Positions 1-7,832 of a stretch of DNA of 64,000 bases are shown here, one piece after another (within the stretch, counting starts at the first letter, position 1; the number at the start of each line of letters is the position of its first letter). Source of the DNA: Cereibacter azotoformans (GTDB lineage Bacteria; Pseudomonadota; Alphaproteobacteria; Rhodobacterales; Rhodobacteraceae); contig JAGFXX010000001.1 in assembly GCA_017599285.1 (NCBI GenBank), positions 2,356,001-2,420,000 of the forward strand, in the 5' to 3' direction. The notes under the pieces were generated by a model. That model had not been told where the DNA came from, did no database searches, and worked only from the letters and a program-made list of their open reading frames with translations. The position numbers and the translations under genes are program-made.

Positions 1-85
1 GGACGGGCGTCAGCACCGCCAGGAAGGCGCGGTAGAACTGGCTCAGCACATAGGCCAGCACAAGGCAGGCAATTCCGGCGCGCAT
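1..85 (-). CDS. MFS-type permease, N-terminal fragment (cut by window edge)
   Basis: Only the first 28 codons are inside the window. The ATG is preceded by GGAGGA at a good distance. The visible N-terminus (MRAGIACLVLAYVLSQFYRA) is a hydrophobic first helix followed by a Q-F-Y-R-A-F turn, which is common at the start of major facilitator permeases. The next gene downstream of its start is another MFS protein on the same strand. The substrate cannot be told from this fragment. Confidence 0.55.
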   Translation of the reverse strand, partial: MRAGIACLVLAYVLSQFYRAFLAVLTPV

Positions 86-215
86 GACGTCTCCTCCAGG
101 GCGGACCGAGGTATATCCGGCGCGGCGGCAGGGGCAAGGACCTGCCCCTCGGGCCCATGTCGTTCGCGCTTCGTGAAACCGGCACGCTGCGGCGCCATGC
201 GGGGCAAGGCGCCTC

Positions 216-1454
216 TCAGGCCGGCTGCAGGGCCGGCGCGCGATTCTCGCGGATCGGCAGATGGACGATGGCCGAGAAGGCGCCGACGCCCACCCCGATC
301 CACCAGACCAGCGTGTAGTCGCCCGTCATGTCGTACATCCGCCCGCCCAGCCAGACCCCCATGAAACTCCCGAGCTGGTGGCTGAGGAAGACGAACCCGT
401 AGAGCGTGCCCATGTAGCGCAACCCATAGAGGTGGGCTACGAGACCGCTGGTCAGGGGCACCGTCGCCAGCCACAGCGCCCCCATCGACAGCGAGAAGAC
501 GAGCACCGTGGCGGGCGTCATCGGCAGCAGGATGAAGAGCGCGGCGGCGATGGTCCGGCCGGTGTAGATCGCCGCCAGCAGGTACTTCTTGGAATAGCGT
601 TTGCCGAGCCAGCCGGCCGTGATCGTGCCCACGATGTTGGCCAGCCCGATCAGCGAGATCGCCACCGCCCCCAGGGCCGAGGTCGTGGTAATCCCCAACG
701 CCGCCAGCGGCCCGCGCGGATCGATCGCCCCGCACATCTCGGTCACGAAGGCCGGGAAGTGGGCGGTGATGAAGGCCAGCTGGTAGCCGCAGGAAAAGAA
801 GCCCACGAAGATCAGCGTGTAGGACGGGTCGCGAAAGGCGCGCAGCACCACCTGCCCCAGCGATTCCTCCAGTTCAGCCTTCGAGGCCGTCACCGGCGAG
901 CGCATGAAGGGCAGCGCGAACAGCGCCAGCAGGATCACCGCCGCAAAGATCAGGAACACCACCTGCCACGAATAGAAGCCCAGCAGGATCTCGGCCACGG
1001 GGGCCCCGAACACCTGCCCCGCCGATCCCGCCGCCGTGGCGATGCCCAGCGCAAGCGAGCGGTTCTCGGGAGCCGCGGCCCGGCCGACCACGGCCAGGAT
1101 CACGCCAAAGCCCGTGCCCGCGATCCCGAACCCCACCAGAACCTCGAGGACCTGGTGCTGGAGAGGCGTCACGGCAAAGCTCGACAGCACCAGCCCCGCC
1201 GCATACATCAGGGCCCCGGCCACGATCGCCCGCCGGTCGCCGAACTTCTCGGCCAGCATGCCGAAGATCGGCTGCCCGATGCCCCAGGCCAGGTTCTGGA
1301 TCGCGATCGCCATCGAGAAATCCGCGCGCAGCCAGCCGAACTCTTCGGCGATGGGGATCTGAAACACACCAAAGCTGGCGCGGATCGCGAAGCCGAGCAT
1401 CAGGATGATGCAGCCCGAGATCAGGACGGGCGTGAAGATCGGAGCTTTGGTCAT
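216..1454 (-). CDS. MFS transporter
   Basis: Predicted 412-residue inner-membrane permease with about twelve hydrophobic segments. Features of the major facilitator superfamily are visible: a first helix containing FAIRASFGVFQ, the loop 2-3 region with GMLAEKFGDRR (motif A-like), and long Gly/Ala-rich helices. An in-frame extension of 21 codons exists upstream, but it is Arg/Pro/Ser-rich and unlike a transporter N-terminus, so the ATG at 1454 giving MTKAPIFTPVLISGC was chosen. The Shine-Dalgarno match there is weak. The pattern resembles oxalate/formate-antiporter-like MFS permeases, but the substrate is unknown. The gene is divergent from the alpha-glucosidase. Confidence 0.85.
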   Translation of the reverse strand: MTKAPIFTPVLISGCIILMLGFAIRASFGVFQIPIAEEFGWLRADFSMAIAIQNLAWGIGQPIFGMLAEKFGDRRAIVAGALMYAAGLVLSSFAVTPLQHQVLEVLVGFGIAGTGFGVILAVVGRAAAPENRSLALGIATAAGSAGQVFGAPVAEILLGFYSWQVVFLIFAAVILLALFALPFMRSPVTASKAELEESLGQVVLRAFRDPSYTLIFVGFFSCGYQLAFITAHFPAFVTEMCGAIDPRGPLAALGITTTSALGAVAISLIGLANIVGTITAGWLGKRYSKKYLLAAIYTGRTIAAALFILLPMTPATVLVFSLSMGALWLATVPLTSGLVAHLYGLRYMGTLYGFVFLSHQLGSFMGVWLGGRMYDMTGDYTLVWWIGVGVGAFSAIVHLPIRENRAPALQPA

Positions 1455-1750
1455 GAAGGGTCCGGGCAGGCTGGAGAGCGGGCGCGAAGCCTGCGCCGCG
1501 CCCCGAACCCCCGTCAAACGCTATTTCCTGATGACACCTTTGACATTCCGTGATGTGGCAGCCGGGCCGGCCGCAACCCCTGTCCGCGCCCTTCATTCTG
1601 GCCCAAATATCCTCGGGGGAGCCATCCCGCAGGGATGGCCGGGGGCAGACAGCCCCCGCCTCCGCCGGCACCGGGCGGTCGGCATGGGGATCTCGGCGGG
1701 AACCCACGCCCGGCCGGTCGCTTGACACCGGAACAACCGAAGGAGGCAGC
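1455..1750. other. Divergent intergenic region with palindromic repeat
   Basis: Nearly 300 bases lie between the MFS and alpha-glucosidase start codons. It holds the CATTCTGG...AAATATCC element (separate entry) followed by two perfect hairpins: GCCATCCC-GCA-GGGATGGC at 1621-1639 and GGGGGC-AGACA-GCCCCC at 1641-1657. No credible ORF or regulator operator was recognised. Confidence 0.6.
1593..1657 (+). repeat. Intergenic palindromic element, copy 1
   Basis: CATTCTGGCCCAAATATCC followed by a GC-rich block with two perfect stem-loops (1621-1639 and 1641-1657). The same leading motif, CATTCTGG-n3-AAATATCC, also followed by a GGGGGC/GCCCCC stem, recurs at 36911-36955 between dnaN and recF. Two copies of a 16-of-19-base match in intergenic DNA, each with a hairpin behind it, argue for a dispersed REP-like element or a stereotyped terminator. 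Confidence 0.6.
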
Positions 1751-3361
1751 ATGTCGGACTGGTGGCGCGGCTCGGTGACCTATCAGATCTATCCACGTTC
1801 GTTCCAGGACTCGAACGGCGACGGTGTGGGCGACCTGCGCGGCATTCACGAGCGGCTCGATCATGTGGCCTGGCTCGGCGCCGACGCGATCTGGCTTTCC
1901 CCGTTCTTTCCCTCGCCCATGGACGACATGGGCTACGACGTCTCGGACTATACCGGCATCGACCCGCTCTTCGGCCGGATGGAGGATTTCGACGCGCTTC
2001 TCGCCCGGGCTCACGAGCTGGGCCTCAAGGTCATCATTGACCAGGTCCTCAGCCACTCCTCCTCGCGACATCCCTTCTTTCAGGAAAGCCGGCAGAGCCG
2101 CGACAATCCGAAGTCGGAATGGTATGTCTGGGCGGATCCGCAGCCCGACGGCAGCCCGCCGAACAACTGGCTCTCGGTCTTCGGCGGCTCCGCCTGGGAG
2201 TGGGACGCGCAGCGGCGGCAATATTACCTGCACAATTTCCTGACCACCCAGCCCGACTTCAACTTTCACAACCCCGAGGTGCAGGACTGGCTGCTCGAGC
2301 AGATGCGCTTCTGGCTCGAACGCGGCGTGGACGGCTTCCGCCTCGACACGGTGAATTTCTACTTCCACGACGCCGACCTCAGGTCGAACCGGCCGAACCC
2401 GCAGAACGGACCCGTCCCGCCGGTCAATCCCTACGACATGCAGGACCACGCCTTCTCGAAATCCCGTGACGAGAACATCGCCTTCCTGCTCAGGATGCGG
2501 AAGCTTCTCGATGAATATCCCGACCGGACCATGGTGGGCGAGGTGGCCGACGGGCTTCGCGGGCTGTCGATCATCGCCGAATACACCAGCGGGAACGACC
2601 GGCTCCACATGGCCTACACGTTCGAAATGCTCTCGCGCACCTTCACCGCCGGGCATTTCCGCAGCCGGATCGAGGAATTCTTCGCCACCGCCCCGCACGG
2701 CTGGCCCTGCTGGGCCTTTTCCAACCATGACGTCGTGCGCCACGTCACCCGCTGGGCCGGGCACGGCGCCTCCGACGATGTGGCGCGGCTTGCGGCGGCG
2801 ATGCTGCTGTCGTTCGAGGGGTCGGTCAGCCTCTATCAGGGCGAGGAACTCGGCCAGACCGAGACCGAGCTTCTCTACGAGGAACTCACCGACCCGCCCG
2901 GCCTGCGCTTCTGGCCCGAGGACAAGGGCCGCGATGGATGCCGGACGCCGATGGTGTGGGACGGTGGGCCGCACGGAGGCTTCACCTCCGGCAAGCCCTG
3001 GCTGCCCGTGAAGCCGCCGCAGCTTGCGCGGAACGTGGCCGCGCAGAAGGGCGTGGCGGGCTCGGTGCTCGAGACCTACCGCGCGCTCCTGCAGTTCCGC
3101 CGGAGCGAACCCGCCCTCATCCGGGGGAAGAGCCACTTCTTCGACCTGCCCGAGCCCGTCCTCGGCTTCACCCGCAGCCATGAGGGACGCACCCTTGCCT
3201 GCCTGTTCAATCTCGACACGGCGCCCGCAACCCTGACCGTCCCCGGCCACGGCGGGCTCGTGGGGCCCTCGCAGGCGGCGCGGATCGAGGGGGATCGCCT
3301 GACGCTGGGCGCGAACGGCTACGCCTTCCTGCCGGTGCCCGAAACCGCCGTCGTCAGCTGA
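1751..3361 (+). CDS. aglA: Alpha-glucosidase, glycoside hydrolase family 13
   Basis: Predicted 536-residue cytoplasmic alpha-glucosidase that would release glucose from the non-reducing end of short alpha-glucosides. The start is fixed by AAGGAGG just upstream of the ATG. The GH13 order is visible: YQIYPRSFQDSNGDGVGDL near the N-terminus, DVSDYTGIDPLFG, the nucleophile region GFRLDTVNFY, the acid/base region MVGEVAD, and FSNHDVVR containing the conserved His-Asp pair. Length is normal for the oligo-1,6-glucosidase/alpha-glucosidase group. It is not next to an ABC sugar importer here, unlike the agl operons of related bacteria. Its 3' end overlaps the oppositely transcribed sugar-acid kinase by 43 bases. 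Confidence 0.88.
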   Translation: MSDWWRGSVTYQIYPRSFQDSNGDGVGDLRGIHERLDHVAWLGADAIWLSPFFPSPMDDMGYDVSDYTGIDPLFGRMEDFDALLARAHELGLKVIIDQVLSHSSSRHPFFQESRQSRDNPKSEWYVWADPQPDGSPPNNWLSVFGGSAWEWDAQRRQYYLHNFLTTQPDFNFHNPEVQDWLLEQMRFWLERGVDGFRLDTVNFYFHDADLRSNRPNPQNGPVPPVNPYDMQDHAFSKSRDENIAFLLRMRKLLDEYPDRTMVGEVADGLRGLSIIAEYTSGNDRLHMAYTFEMLSRTFTAGHFRSRIEEFFATAPHGWPCWAFSNHDVVRHVTRWAGHGASDDVARLAAAMLLSFEGSVSLYQGEELGQTETELLYEELTDPPGLRFWPEDKGRDGCRTPMVWDGGPHGGFTSGKPWLPVKPPQLARNVAAQKGVAGSVLETYRALLQFRRSEPALIRGKSHFFDLPEPVLGFTRSHEGRTLACLFNLDTAPATLTVPGHGGLVGPSQAARIEGDRLTLGANGYAFLPVPETAVVS

Positions 3362-4242
3362 CCGATCGCGGCGGCGAGGCCGCCCAGCGTGCAGGCCCGA
3401 GCCGGCAGGAGGCGGGCCTGCACGCCTTGCGCGGCGAGGGCCGCGGCATAACGCTCGGCCAGCCCCTCGTCCGCCACCAGCACCACCGGCTGGCCGAGCC
3501 AGTAGCTGCGCGCTCCCACCAGTTCGAGCCCGATCAGCAGCCCCGAGAGGCGCGCCCGCGCGGACGCAGGGGGCAGATCCTGCAAGAGCCCCTCGGCGCG
3601 AAGGGCAAAGAGCTTGGAGCCAAGCTTCTGCGGATGGGACATCCCGTCCGATACGGCGGCGAGGAAAACATCCGCGTCCCAGCCCTCGCCGACCAGACCC
3701 TGCCGCAGCACCGACTGTTCCGACAGAAGGGCAAAAAGCTCTCCGGTCAGGAAGCTGCGGAAGCTGACCACCTCGCTGGCCGAGACCTGCACCCATTTGG
3801 AATGGGTTCCGGGCAGACAGATCACGCCGTCGAAGTCTCCCAGCACCGCCAGCGCGCCGGCAATCTGCGTCTCTTCCCCCCGCATCACGTCGGCCGGCCG
3901 CGACTGAGCGAGGCCGGGCACGATGCGGACCGAGATCCGTGCATCCTCGGCCGCAACCGGCACCAGCGACTGCGGATCGACCGGGGCGCAGGGCAGCATC
4001 CGGTAGGGCGCCTCGTGCCAGCCCCGCCGCGCCCCGGCCATGCCGCAGATCACCACGGGCACCGCCTGTCCCTCGTCCAGCCACGGCCAGATCAGCCGCA
4101 GAAGCGCAATCTCGAACCCGCCCTCATCAAGCCGGGCCATGCCTTCGGCCGACTGCGCCTCGGCCAGCACGCCCTCCGCCCCCATCGCCCAGGCGCGCAG
4201 GCGGCTCGTCCCCCAGTCCACCGCGATCCAGTCGGGCCTCAT
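3319..4242 (-). CDS. dgoK: 2-dehydro-3-deoxygalactonokinase
   Basis: Predicted 307-residue kinase phosphorylating 2-keto-3-deoxygalactonate to the 6-phospho form in the De Ley-Doudoroff galactose pathway. The N-terminus IAVDWGTSRLRAWAM is the family's ATP-binding phosphate-1 motif, and the segment ICLPGTHSKWV in mid-protein is a DgoK hallmark. The ATG at 4242 overlaps the stop of the upstream dehydrogenase as ATGA, so the two are translationally coupled. In-frame sequence upstream of this ATG belongs to that dehydrogenase and is a shadow. The last 43 bases overlap the end of aglA on the other strand. No dgoA aldolase is next to it. Confidence 0.88.
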   Translation of the reverse strand: MRPDWIAVDWGTSRLRAWAMGAEGVLAEAQSAEGMARLDEGGFEIALLRLIWPWLDEGQAVPVVICGMAGARRGWHEAPYRMLPCAPVDPQSLVPVAAEDARISVRIVPGLAQSRPADVMRGEETQIAGALAVLGDFDGVICLPGTHSKWVQVSASEVVSFRSFLTGELFALLSEQSVLRQGLVGEGWDADVFLAAVSDGMSHPQKLGSKLFALRAEGLLQDLPPASARARLSGLLIGLELVGARSYWLGQPVVLVADEGLAERYAAALAAQGVQARLLPARACTLGGLAAAIGQLTTAVSGTGRKA

Positions 4243-5024
4243 CCCGTCACCACCACGCCACCGTCGATCACCAGCGCCTGCCCCGTCATCATCCGTGAGA
4301 CGTCCGACGCAAGGAACAGCACGCCCCCCACGATGTCGTCGGGCTCCAGCGGATCCTTGAGGCACTGGCGGTCGAGATGGGCCTGCAACCCCTCCTCGGT
4401 CACCCAGAGGTCCTTTTGCCGCTCGGTCAACACCCATCCCGGCGCCAGCGCATTGACCCGGATCCGATCCGGCCCGAACTCGCGCGCGAGGCTGCGGGTC
4501 AGGCCGTTGATGCCGGAGTTGGCGGTCGTGTAGGCCGGATAGCCCGCATTGCCCATCATGTAGGAGATCGACGAGAAATTGATGATCGAGCCGCCACCCG
4601 CGGCCTTCATAGCCGGCACCACCGCCTGAGCGGCAAAGAAGTAGTGCCTGAGGTTCACCGCCATCGCCCGGTCCCAGTAGTCCTCGGTCACCTCGGCCGT
4701 CGTGTGACGTTCGTCGTGCGCCGCGCCGTTCACCAGAACCCGGATCGGTCCCTGCCGCTCGGCCGCCTCCGCCAGCGCCTCCCGCAGCGCCGGGATGTCG
4801 GTGACGTCACAGGGCAGGAACAGCGGCCGCGCGCCCGTCTCGTCCTCCATCCGGTCGCAGAAGTCGGTGGCATCCGAACGCTGCACGAAGGCGACCCGTG
4901 CACCCTGCCGAAGAAAGGCTTCGGTCACGGCCGCCCCGATCCCCGAGCCGCCGCCGGAAATGAAGACCGAGGCGCCGTGCAGATCCGGGAAAACGGGGTG
5001 CGAGGCTGTGTCGGCGTCTGTCAC
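4239..5024 (-). CDS. Short-chain dehydrogenase/reductase with substituted catalytic lysine
   Basis: Predicted 261-residue classical SDR. The start is a GTG with GGAGG six bases upstream. The N-terminal Rossmann motif SGGGSGIGAA binds NAD(P), and NGAAHDE stands where NNAG usually is. Ser152 (FSSIS) and Tyr165 of the catalytic set are present. The lysine four residues after the tyrosine is Asn169 (AYTTANSGINGL, codon AAC) instead of the usual YxxxK. The remainder (RIRVNALAPGWVLTERQ) is typical of SDRs linked to sugar oxidation. ATGA coupling to dgoK suggests a sugar or sugar-acid substrate, perhaps a galactose-type dehydrogenase. That role is inference, and the Lys loss makes activity uncertain. 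Confidence 0.82.
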   Translation of the reverse strand: MTDADTASHPVFPDLHGASVFISGGGSGIGAAVTEAFLRQGARVAFVQRSDATDFCDRMEDETGARPLFLPCDVTDIPALREALAEAAERQGPIRVLVNGAAHDERHTTAEVTEDYWDRAMAVNLRHYFFAAQAVVPAMKAAGGGSIINFSSISYMMGNAGYPAYTTANSGINGLTRSLAREFGPDRIRVNALAPGWVLTERQKDLWVTEEGLQAHLDRQCLKDPLEPDDIVGGVLFLASDVSRMMTGQALVIDGGVVVTG

Positions 5025-5216
5025 GGGGAACCTCCGGTCCGGGCACCGGCCCGGAAGCGGAGGCCGTGGCCGGGATTGGGCGGGAAAAGGGCTTCCTCTC
5101 CACATCTTGTCACCCAGGGCGGCGGCGTGCGTCAAGGCCGGCGCGGCATGCCCTCCATTGACCTCCGCGCCGGCACTCCTTAGCCCTTGGCAACGGAATT
5201 TCCTACGGAGGCGGAC

Positions 5217-5822
5217 ATGCGGCCCCTGACCGAAGCCCTCATCGTCATCGACGTGCAGAACGACTTCTGCCCGGGCGGGGCGCTTGCCGTCGCCGGAGGG
5301 GATGCGATCATCCCCCGCATCAACGCGCTCCTGCCGGAGTTCGGCGCGCGGATCTTCACGCAGGACTGGCACCCGGCCGATCATTCCTCCTTTGCCGCCA
5401 ACCACGGCGCCGAGCCCTTCTCGCTGGTCGAGATGCCCTACGGTCCGCAGGTGCTCTGGCCCACCCATTGCGTGCAGGGCACGACGGGGGCCGAGTTTCA
5501 CCCGGCGCTGGACACCGACCCCGCCGAACTCATCCTCCGCAAGGGGTTTCGCGCAGGCATCGACAGCTATTCGGCCTTTTTCGAGAACGACCGGACCACG
5601 CCCACCGGGCTCGAGGGCTACCTGCGCAGCCGCGGGATCGAGGCCGTGACGCTCGTGGGCCTCGCCACCGATTTCTGCGTGGCCTATTCCGCGCTCGACG
5701 CGGCGCGGCTGGGCTTCCGCGCGACGGTGCTCGAGAGCGCTTGCGCCGCCATCGACCTCAACGGCTCGCTTGCCGCGATCAAGGCGCAGATGGCCGCGGC
5801 CGGCGTCCGGCTGGAGGCCTGA
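5217..5822 (+). CDS. pncA: Nicotinamidase
   Basis: Predicted 201-residue cysteine hydrolase converting nicotinamide to nicotinate and ammonia in NAD salvage. The ATG has GGAGG five bases upstream; an earlier in-frame TTG is less likely. Asp12 lies in VIDVQNDF, the metal site is in TQDWHPADHSSF, the Lys of the catalytic triad lies in ILRKGF, and the nucleophilic Cys is in LATDFCVAYSALDA. One base separates its stop from pncB, which encodes the next enzyme of the same salvage route, so the pair forms an operon. Confidence 0.95.
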   Translation: MRPLTEALIVIDVQNDFCPGGALAVAGGDAIIPRINALLPEFGARIFTQDWHPADHSSFAANHGAEPFSLVEMPYGPQVLWPTHCVQGTTGAEFHPALDTDPAELILRKGFRAGIDSYSAFFENDRTTPTGLEGYLRSRGIEAVTLVGLATDFCVAYSALDAARLGFRATVLESACAAIDLNGSLAAIKAQMAAAGVRLEA

Positions 5823-5823
5823 G

Positions 5824-7116
5824 ATGGTCGAGATTGCCACCCGCGTCTATAACCACAAGTGGAAGATCGACCCGATCGTCCGATCGCTGATCGACACCGA
5901 CTTCTACAAGCTGCTGATGTGCCAGTCGGTGTTCCGCAACAAGCCGGACACGATCGTGCGCTTCAGCCTGATCAACCGCACCTCGTCGGTGCGGCTGGCC
6001 GAGCTGATCGACGAGGGCGAACTGCGCGAGCAGCTCGACCACATCCGCACCCTGCGGCTTTCCCGCGGCGAAAGCACCTTCCTGCGCGGCAACACCTTCT
6101 ACGGCAAGCGCCAGATGTTCCGCCCCGACTTCATGGAGTGGTTCGAGAACCTGCGGATGCCGCCCTACCATCTGGAAAAGCGCGACGGGCAGTACGAGCT
6201 GACCTTTGAGGGCAAGTGGCCCGAGGTCATGCTGTGGGAGATCCCGGCGCTGGCCGTGCTGATGGAGCTGCGCTCGCGCGCGGTGCTGGCCACGCTGGGC
6301 CGGTTCGAGTTGCAGGTGCTCTATGCGCGGGCGATGACCAAGCTCTGGGAGAAGATCGAGCGGCTGAAGCGGATCGAGCGGCTGAAGATCGCCGATTTCG
6401 GCACGCGGCGGCGGCATTCGTTCCTGTGGCAGGACTGGTGCGTGCAGGCGATGATCGAGGGGCTGGGCGATGCCTTCACCGGCACCTCGAACTGCCTGAT
6501 CGCCATGCGGCGCGAGGTCGAGGCGATCGGCACCAACGCGCACGAGCTGCCGATGGTCTATTCCGCCCTCGTCCGGACCGACGAGGAACTGGCCCGCGCG
6601 CCCTATCAGGTGCTGGCCGACTGGCACGAGGAGCATGACGGCAACCTGCGGATCATCCTGCCCGACACCTACGGCACCGAGGGCTTCCTGCAACGGGCGC
6701 CGGACTGGCTGTCGAAGTGGACGGGCATCCGCATCGATTCCGGCGACCCCGCCAAGGGCGCCGAGACCGCGATCCGCTGGTGGGAAAGCCACGGCGAGGA
6801 TCCGCGCAAGAAGCTGGTGATCTTCTCGGACGGGCTCGATGTCGAGAAGATCGAGGAACTGCACCGCCAGTTCCACAACCGCGTGAAGGTCAGCTTTGGC
6901 TGGGGGACGATGTTCACCAACGACTTCCGCGGTCTGGTCCGGGACGACGCGCTCGCTCCCTTCAGCCTCGTCTGCAAGGCGGTGGCGGCGAACGGGCGGC
7001 CGACCGTCAAGCTGTCGGACAATCCGCTGAAGGCGATGGGGCCCGCCGACCAGATCGAGCGGTACAAGCGCGTGTTCGGCGTGGGCGAGCAGGTCGCCTA
7101 CGAGGTCAAGGTCTGA
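5824..7116 (+). CDS. pncB: Nicotinate phosphoribosyltransferase
   Basis: Predicted 430-residue enzyme joining nicotinate to PRPP to make nicotinate mononucleotide. The N-terminus contains SLIDTDFYKLLMCQSVF, the family signature, and later segments show FGTRRRHSFLWQ and the phosphate-binding IRIDSGDPAKGAE. The length is that of proteobacterial PncB. The ATG directly after the pncA stop is preferred, because the open frame further upstream lies inside pncA. It completes the pncA-pncB salvage operon. Confidence 0.95.
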   Translation: MVEIATRVYNHKWKIDPIVRSLIDTDFYKLLMCQSVFRNKPDTIVRFSLINRTSSVRLAELIDEGELREQLDHIRTLRLSRGESTFLRGNTFYGKRQMFRPDFMEWFENLRMPPYHLEKRDGQYELTFEGKWPEVMLWEIPALAVLMELRSRAVLATLGRFELQVLYARAMTKLWEKIERLKRIERLKIADFGTRRRHSFLWQDWCVQAMIEGLGDAFTGTSNCLIAMRREVEAIGTNAHELPMVYSALVRTDEELARAPYQVLADWHEEHDGNLRIILPDTYGTEGFLQRAPDWLSKWTGIRIDSGDPAKGAETAIRWWESHGEDPRKKLVIFSDGLDVEKIEELHRQFHNRVKVSFGWGTMFTNDFRGLVRDDALAPFSLVCKAVAANGRPTVKLSDNPLKAMGPADQIERYKRVFGVGEQVAYEVKV

Positions 7117-7128
7117 CCGCGAGGGCCT

Positions 7129-7554
7129 TCAGGCGTCCTCGTCGCTCACCCGACCGCGCCCGGCCTTCACCTCGCCCCGGATCGCCTTGGCGGCCAGACG
7201 CCTCCGTTGGCTGCCGAGCGTGGGCTTGGTGGCGATCCGCCGCTTGGGCGCGACCAGCGCCGCGCGCACCAGCTCGACCAGACGCTCGCGCGCCAGTTCG
7301 CGGTTGCGCTGCTGGCTGCGGGTCTCCTCGGCCCGGATGACGATCGCCCCCTCCTGCGTCCAGCGGCGGCCCGCGAGCCGCTTGAGCCGCGCCTTAACCG
7401 CAGGCGCCAGATGCGGCGACCGCTCGGCCTCGAACCGCAGTTCCACCGCCGTCTCGACCTTGTTGACGTTCTGCCCGCCCGGCCCCGACGAGCGCGAGAA
7501 GCTCTCGGTCAGTTCCCAGTCGGCGAGCGTGATCTGATCGGTGATGCGCAGCAT
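7129..7554 (-). CDS. arfB: Peptidyl-tRNA hydrolase ArfB (ribosome rescue)
   Basis: Predicted 141-residue codon-independent release factor that frees stalled ribosomes. SSGPGGQNVNK contains the catalytic GGQ motif in a class I release-factor-like domain. The C-terminus is a basic, Arg/Lys-rich tail (KRRIATKPTLGSQRRRL) of the kind that threads into the empty mRNA channel. Length fits ArfB/YaeJ. It is convergent with pncB, 12 bases apart, and sits just downstream of a strong hairpin at 7607-7636. Confidence 0.93.
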   Translation of the reverse strand: MLRITDQITLADWELTESFSRSSGPGGQNVNKVETAVELRFEAERSPHLAPAVKARLKRLAGRRWTQEGAIVIRAEETRSQQRNRELARERLVELVRAALVAPKRRIATKPTLGSQRRRLAAKAIRGEVKAGRGRVSDEDA

Positions 7555-7606
7555 GAGAGGGGCCTACCGCGGCGGCCGGCCCGCCGCAACGGCCCCGGCC
7601 AACAGA

Positions 7607-7636
7607 GAAAGGGTCGCCAAGGCTGGCGACCCTTTC
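7607..7636. terminator. Perfect 13-bp stem-loop, probable terminator
   Basis: GAAAGGGTCGCCA, loop AGGC, TGGCGACCCTTTC: a perfect 13-bp stem whose A/T arms give a CTTTC end on either strand. On the minus strand it closes the putative small RNA starting near 7790. Part of that transcript's downstream gene, arfB, starts 52 bases further on, so it may also insulate arfB. Confidence 0.75.
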
Positions 7637-7704
7637 CGAGATCCAAGGAGATGAGCCAGTTAGGAGCTAGCCCAACTTCCGGTGCGTTTTAGGAGGGGCT
7701 GCCC

Positions 7705-7761
7705 TCAGAAAACACCCCCGCAAGCTGTCCCGACACGTCTCTCCAATATCACTCTAGACAC
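7705..7761 (-). CDS. Candidate 18-residue small protein or leader peptide
   Basis: GTG start, reading MSRVILERRVGTACGGVF then TGA. The reason to believe it is translated is the ribosome-binding site: on the minus strand GAAAGGAGGTGATCC (complement of 7763-7777) is complementary to the whole 16S 3' tail, and the purine core ends seven bases before the GTG. Nothing is known of this peptide from sequence alone. It has no membrane segment and one Cys. It could be a leader peptide for the structured RNA around it. Confidence 0.5.
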   Translation of the reverse strand: MSRVILERRVGTACGGVF

Positions 7762-7762
7762 T

Positions 7763-7777
7763 GGATCACCTCCTTTC
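7763..7777 (-). promoter_or_regulatory. Very long Shine-Dalgarno sequence
   Basis: GAAAGGAGGTGATCC on the minus strand is a full-length complement of the conserved 16S rRNA 3' end (GGATCACCTCCTTTC), far longer than the 4-7 matches elsewhere in the window. It serves the 18-codon ORF. The downstream CCUCCU at 7691-7696 could pair with its AGGAGG core. Confidence 0.7.
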
Positions 7778-7819
7778 AAATGGTTGCCGATGAGAGGAAG
7801 GTGGCACAGATCTGGTGTT

Positions 7820-7825
7820 TGTCAA
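7820..7825 (-). promoter_or_regulatory. Possible -35 box for the small RNA
   Basis: TTGACA on the minus strand, about 60 bases upstream of the 18-codon ORF. The corresponding -10 (about 7797-7802, ACCTTC) is poor, so either this promoter needs an activator or another sigma factor, or the RNA is processed from the queuosine transporter transcript ending at 7833. Confidence 0.3.
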
Positions 7826-7832
7826 ATGATGA

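Larger units (their letters stand above)
7607..7790 (-). ncRNA. Putative small RNA with CUCCU loops and an embedded small ORF
   Basis: On the minus strand this stretch carries a strong SD, an 18-codon ORF, and then three CUCCU motifs (complements at 7691-7696, 7662-7666 and 7646-7650), ending in the 13-bp hairpin. The middle CUCCU lies in the loop of a seven-pair stem (GGGCUAG with CUGGCUC, allowing G-U). The first lies inside a stem formed by GGUGUUUU and AAAACGCACC with a two-base bulge. Loops with anti-SD CUCCU are the mark of alphaproteobacterial cuckoo/CcsR/alpha-r14 RNAs. Membership is inference. The exact 5' end is unknown; a possible -35 lies at 7820-7825. Confidence 0.5.

Noticed and set aside
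7763..7777. Plus-strand GGATCACCTCCTTTC looks like the end of a 16S rRNA gene
   Set aside because: No 16S sequence precedes it (the upstream bases are unlike helix 45). It reads as a long Shine-Dalgarno on the minus strand.
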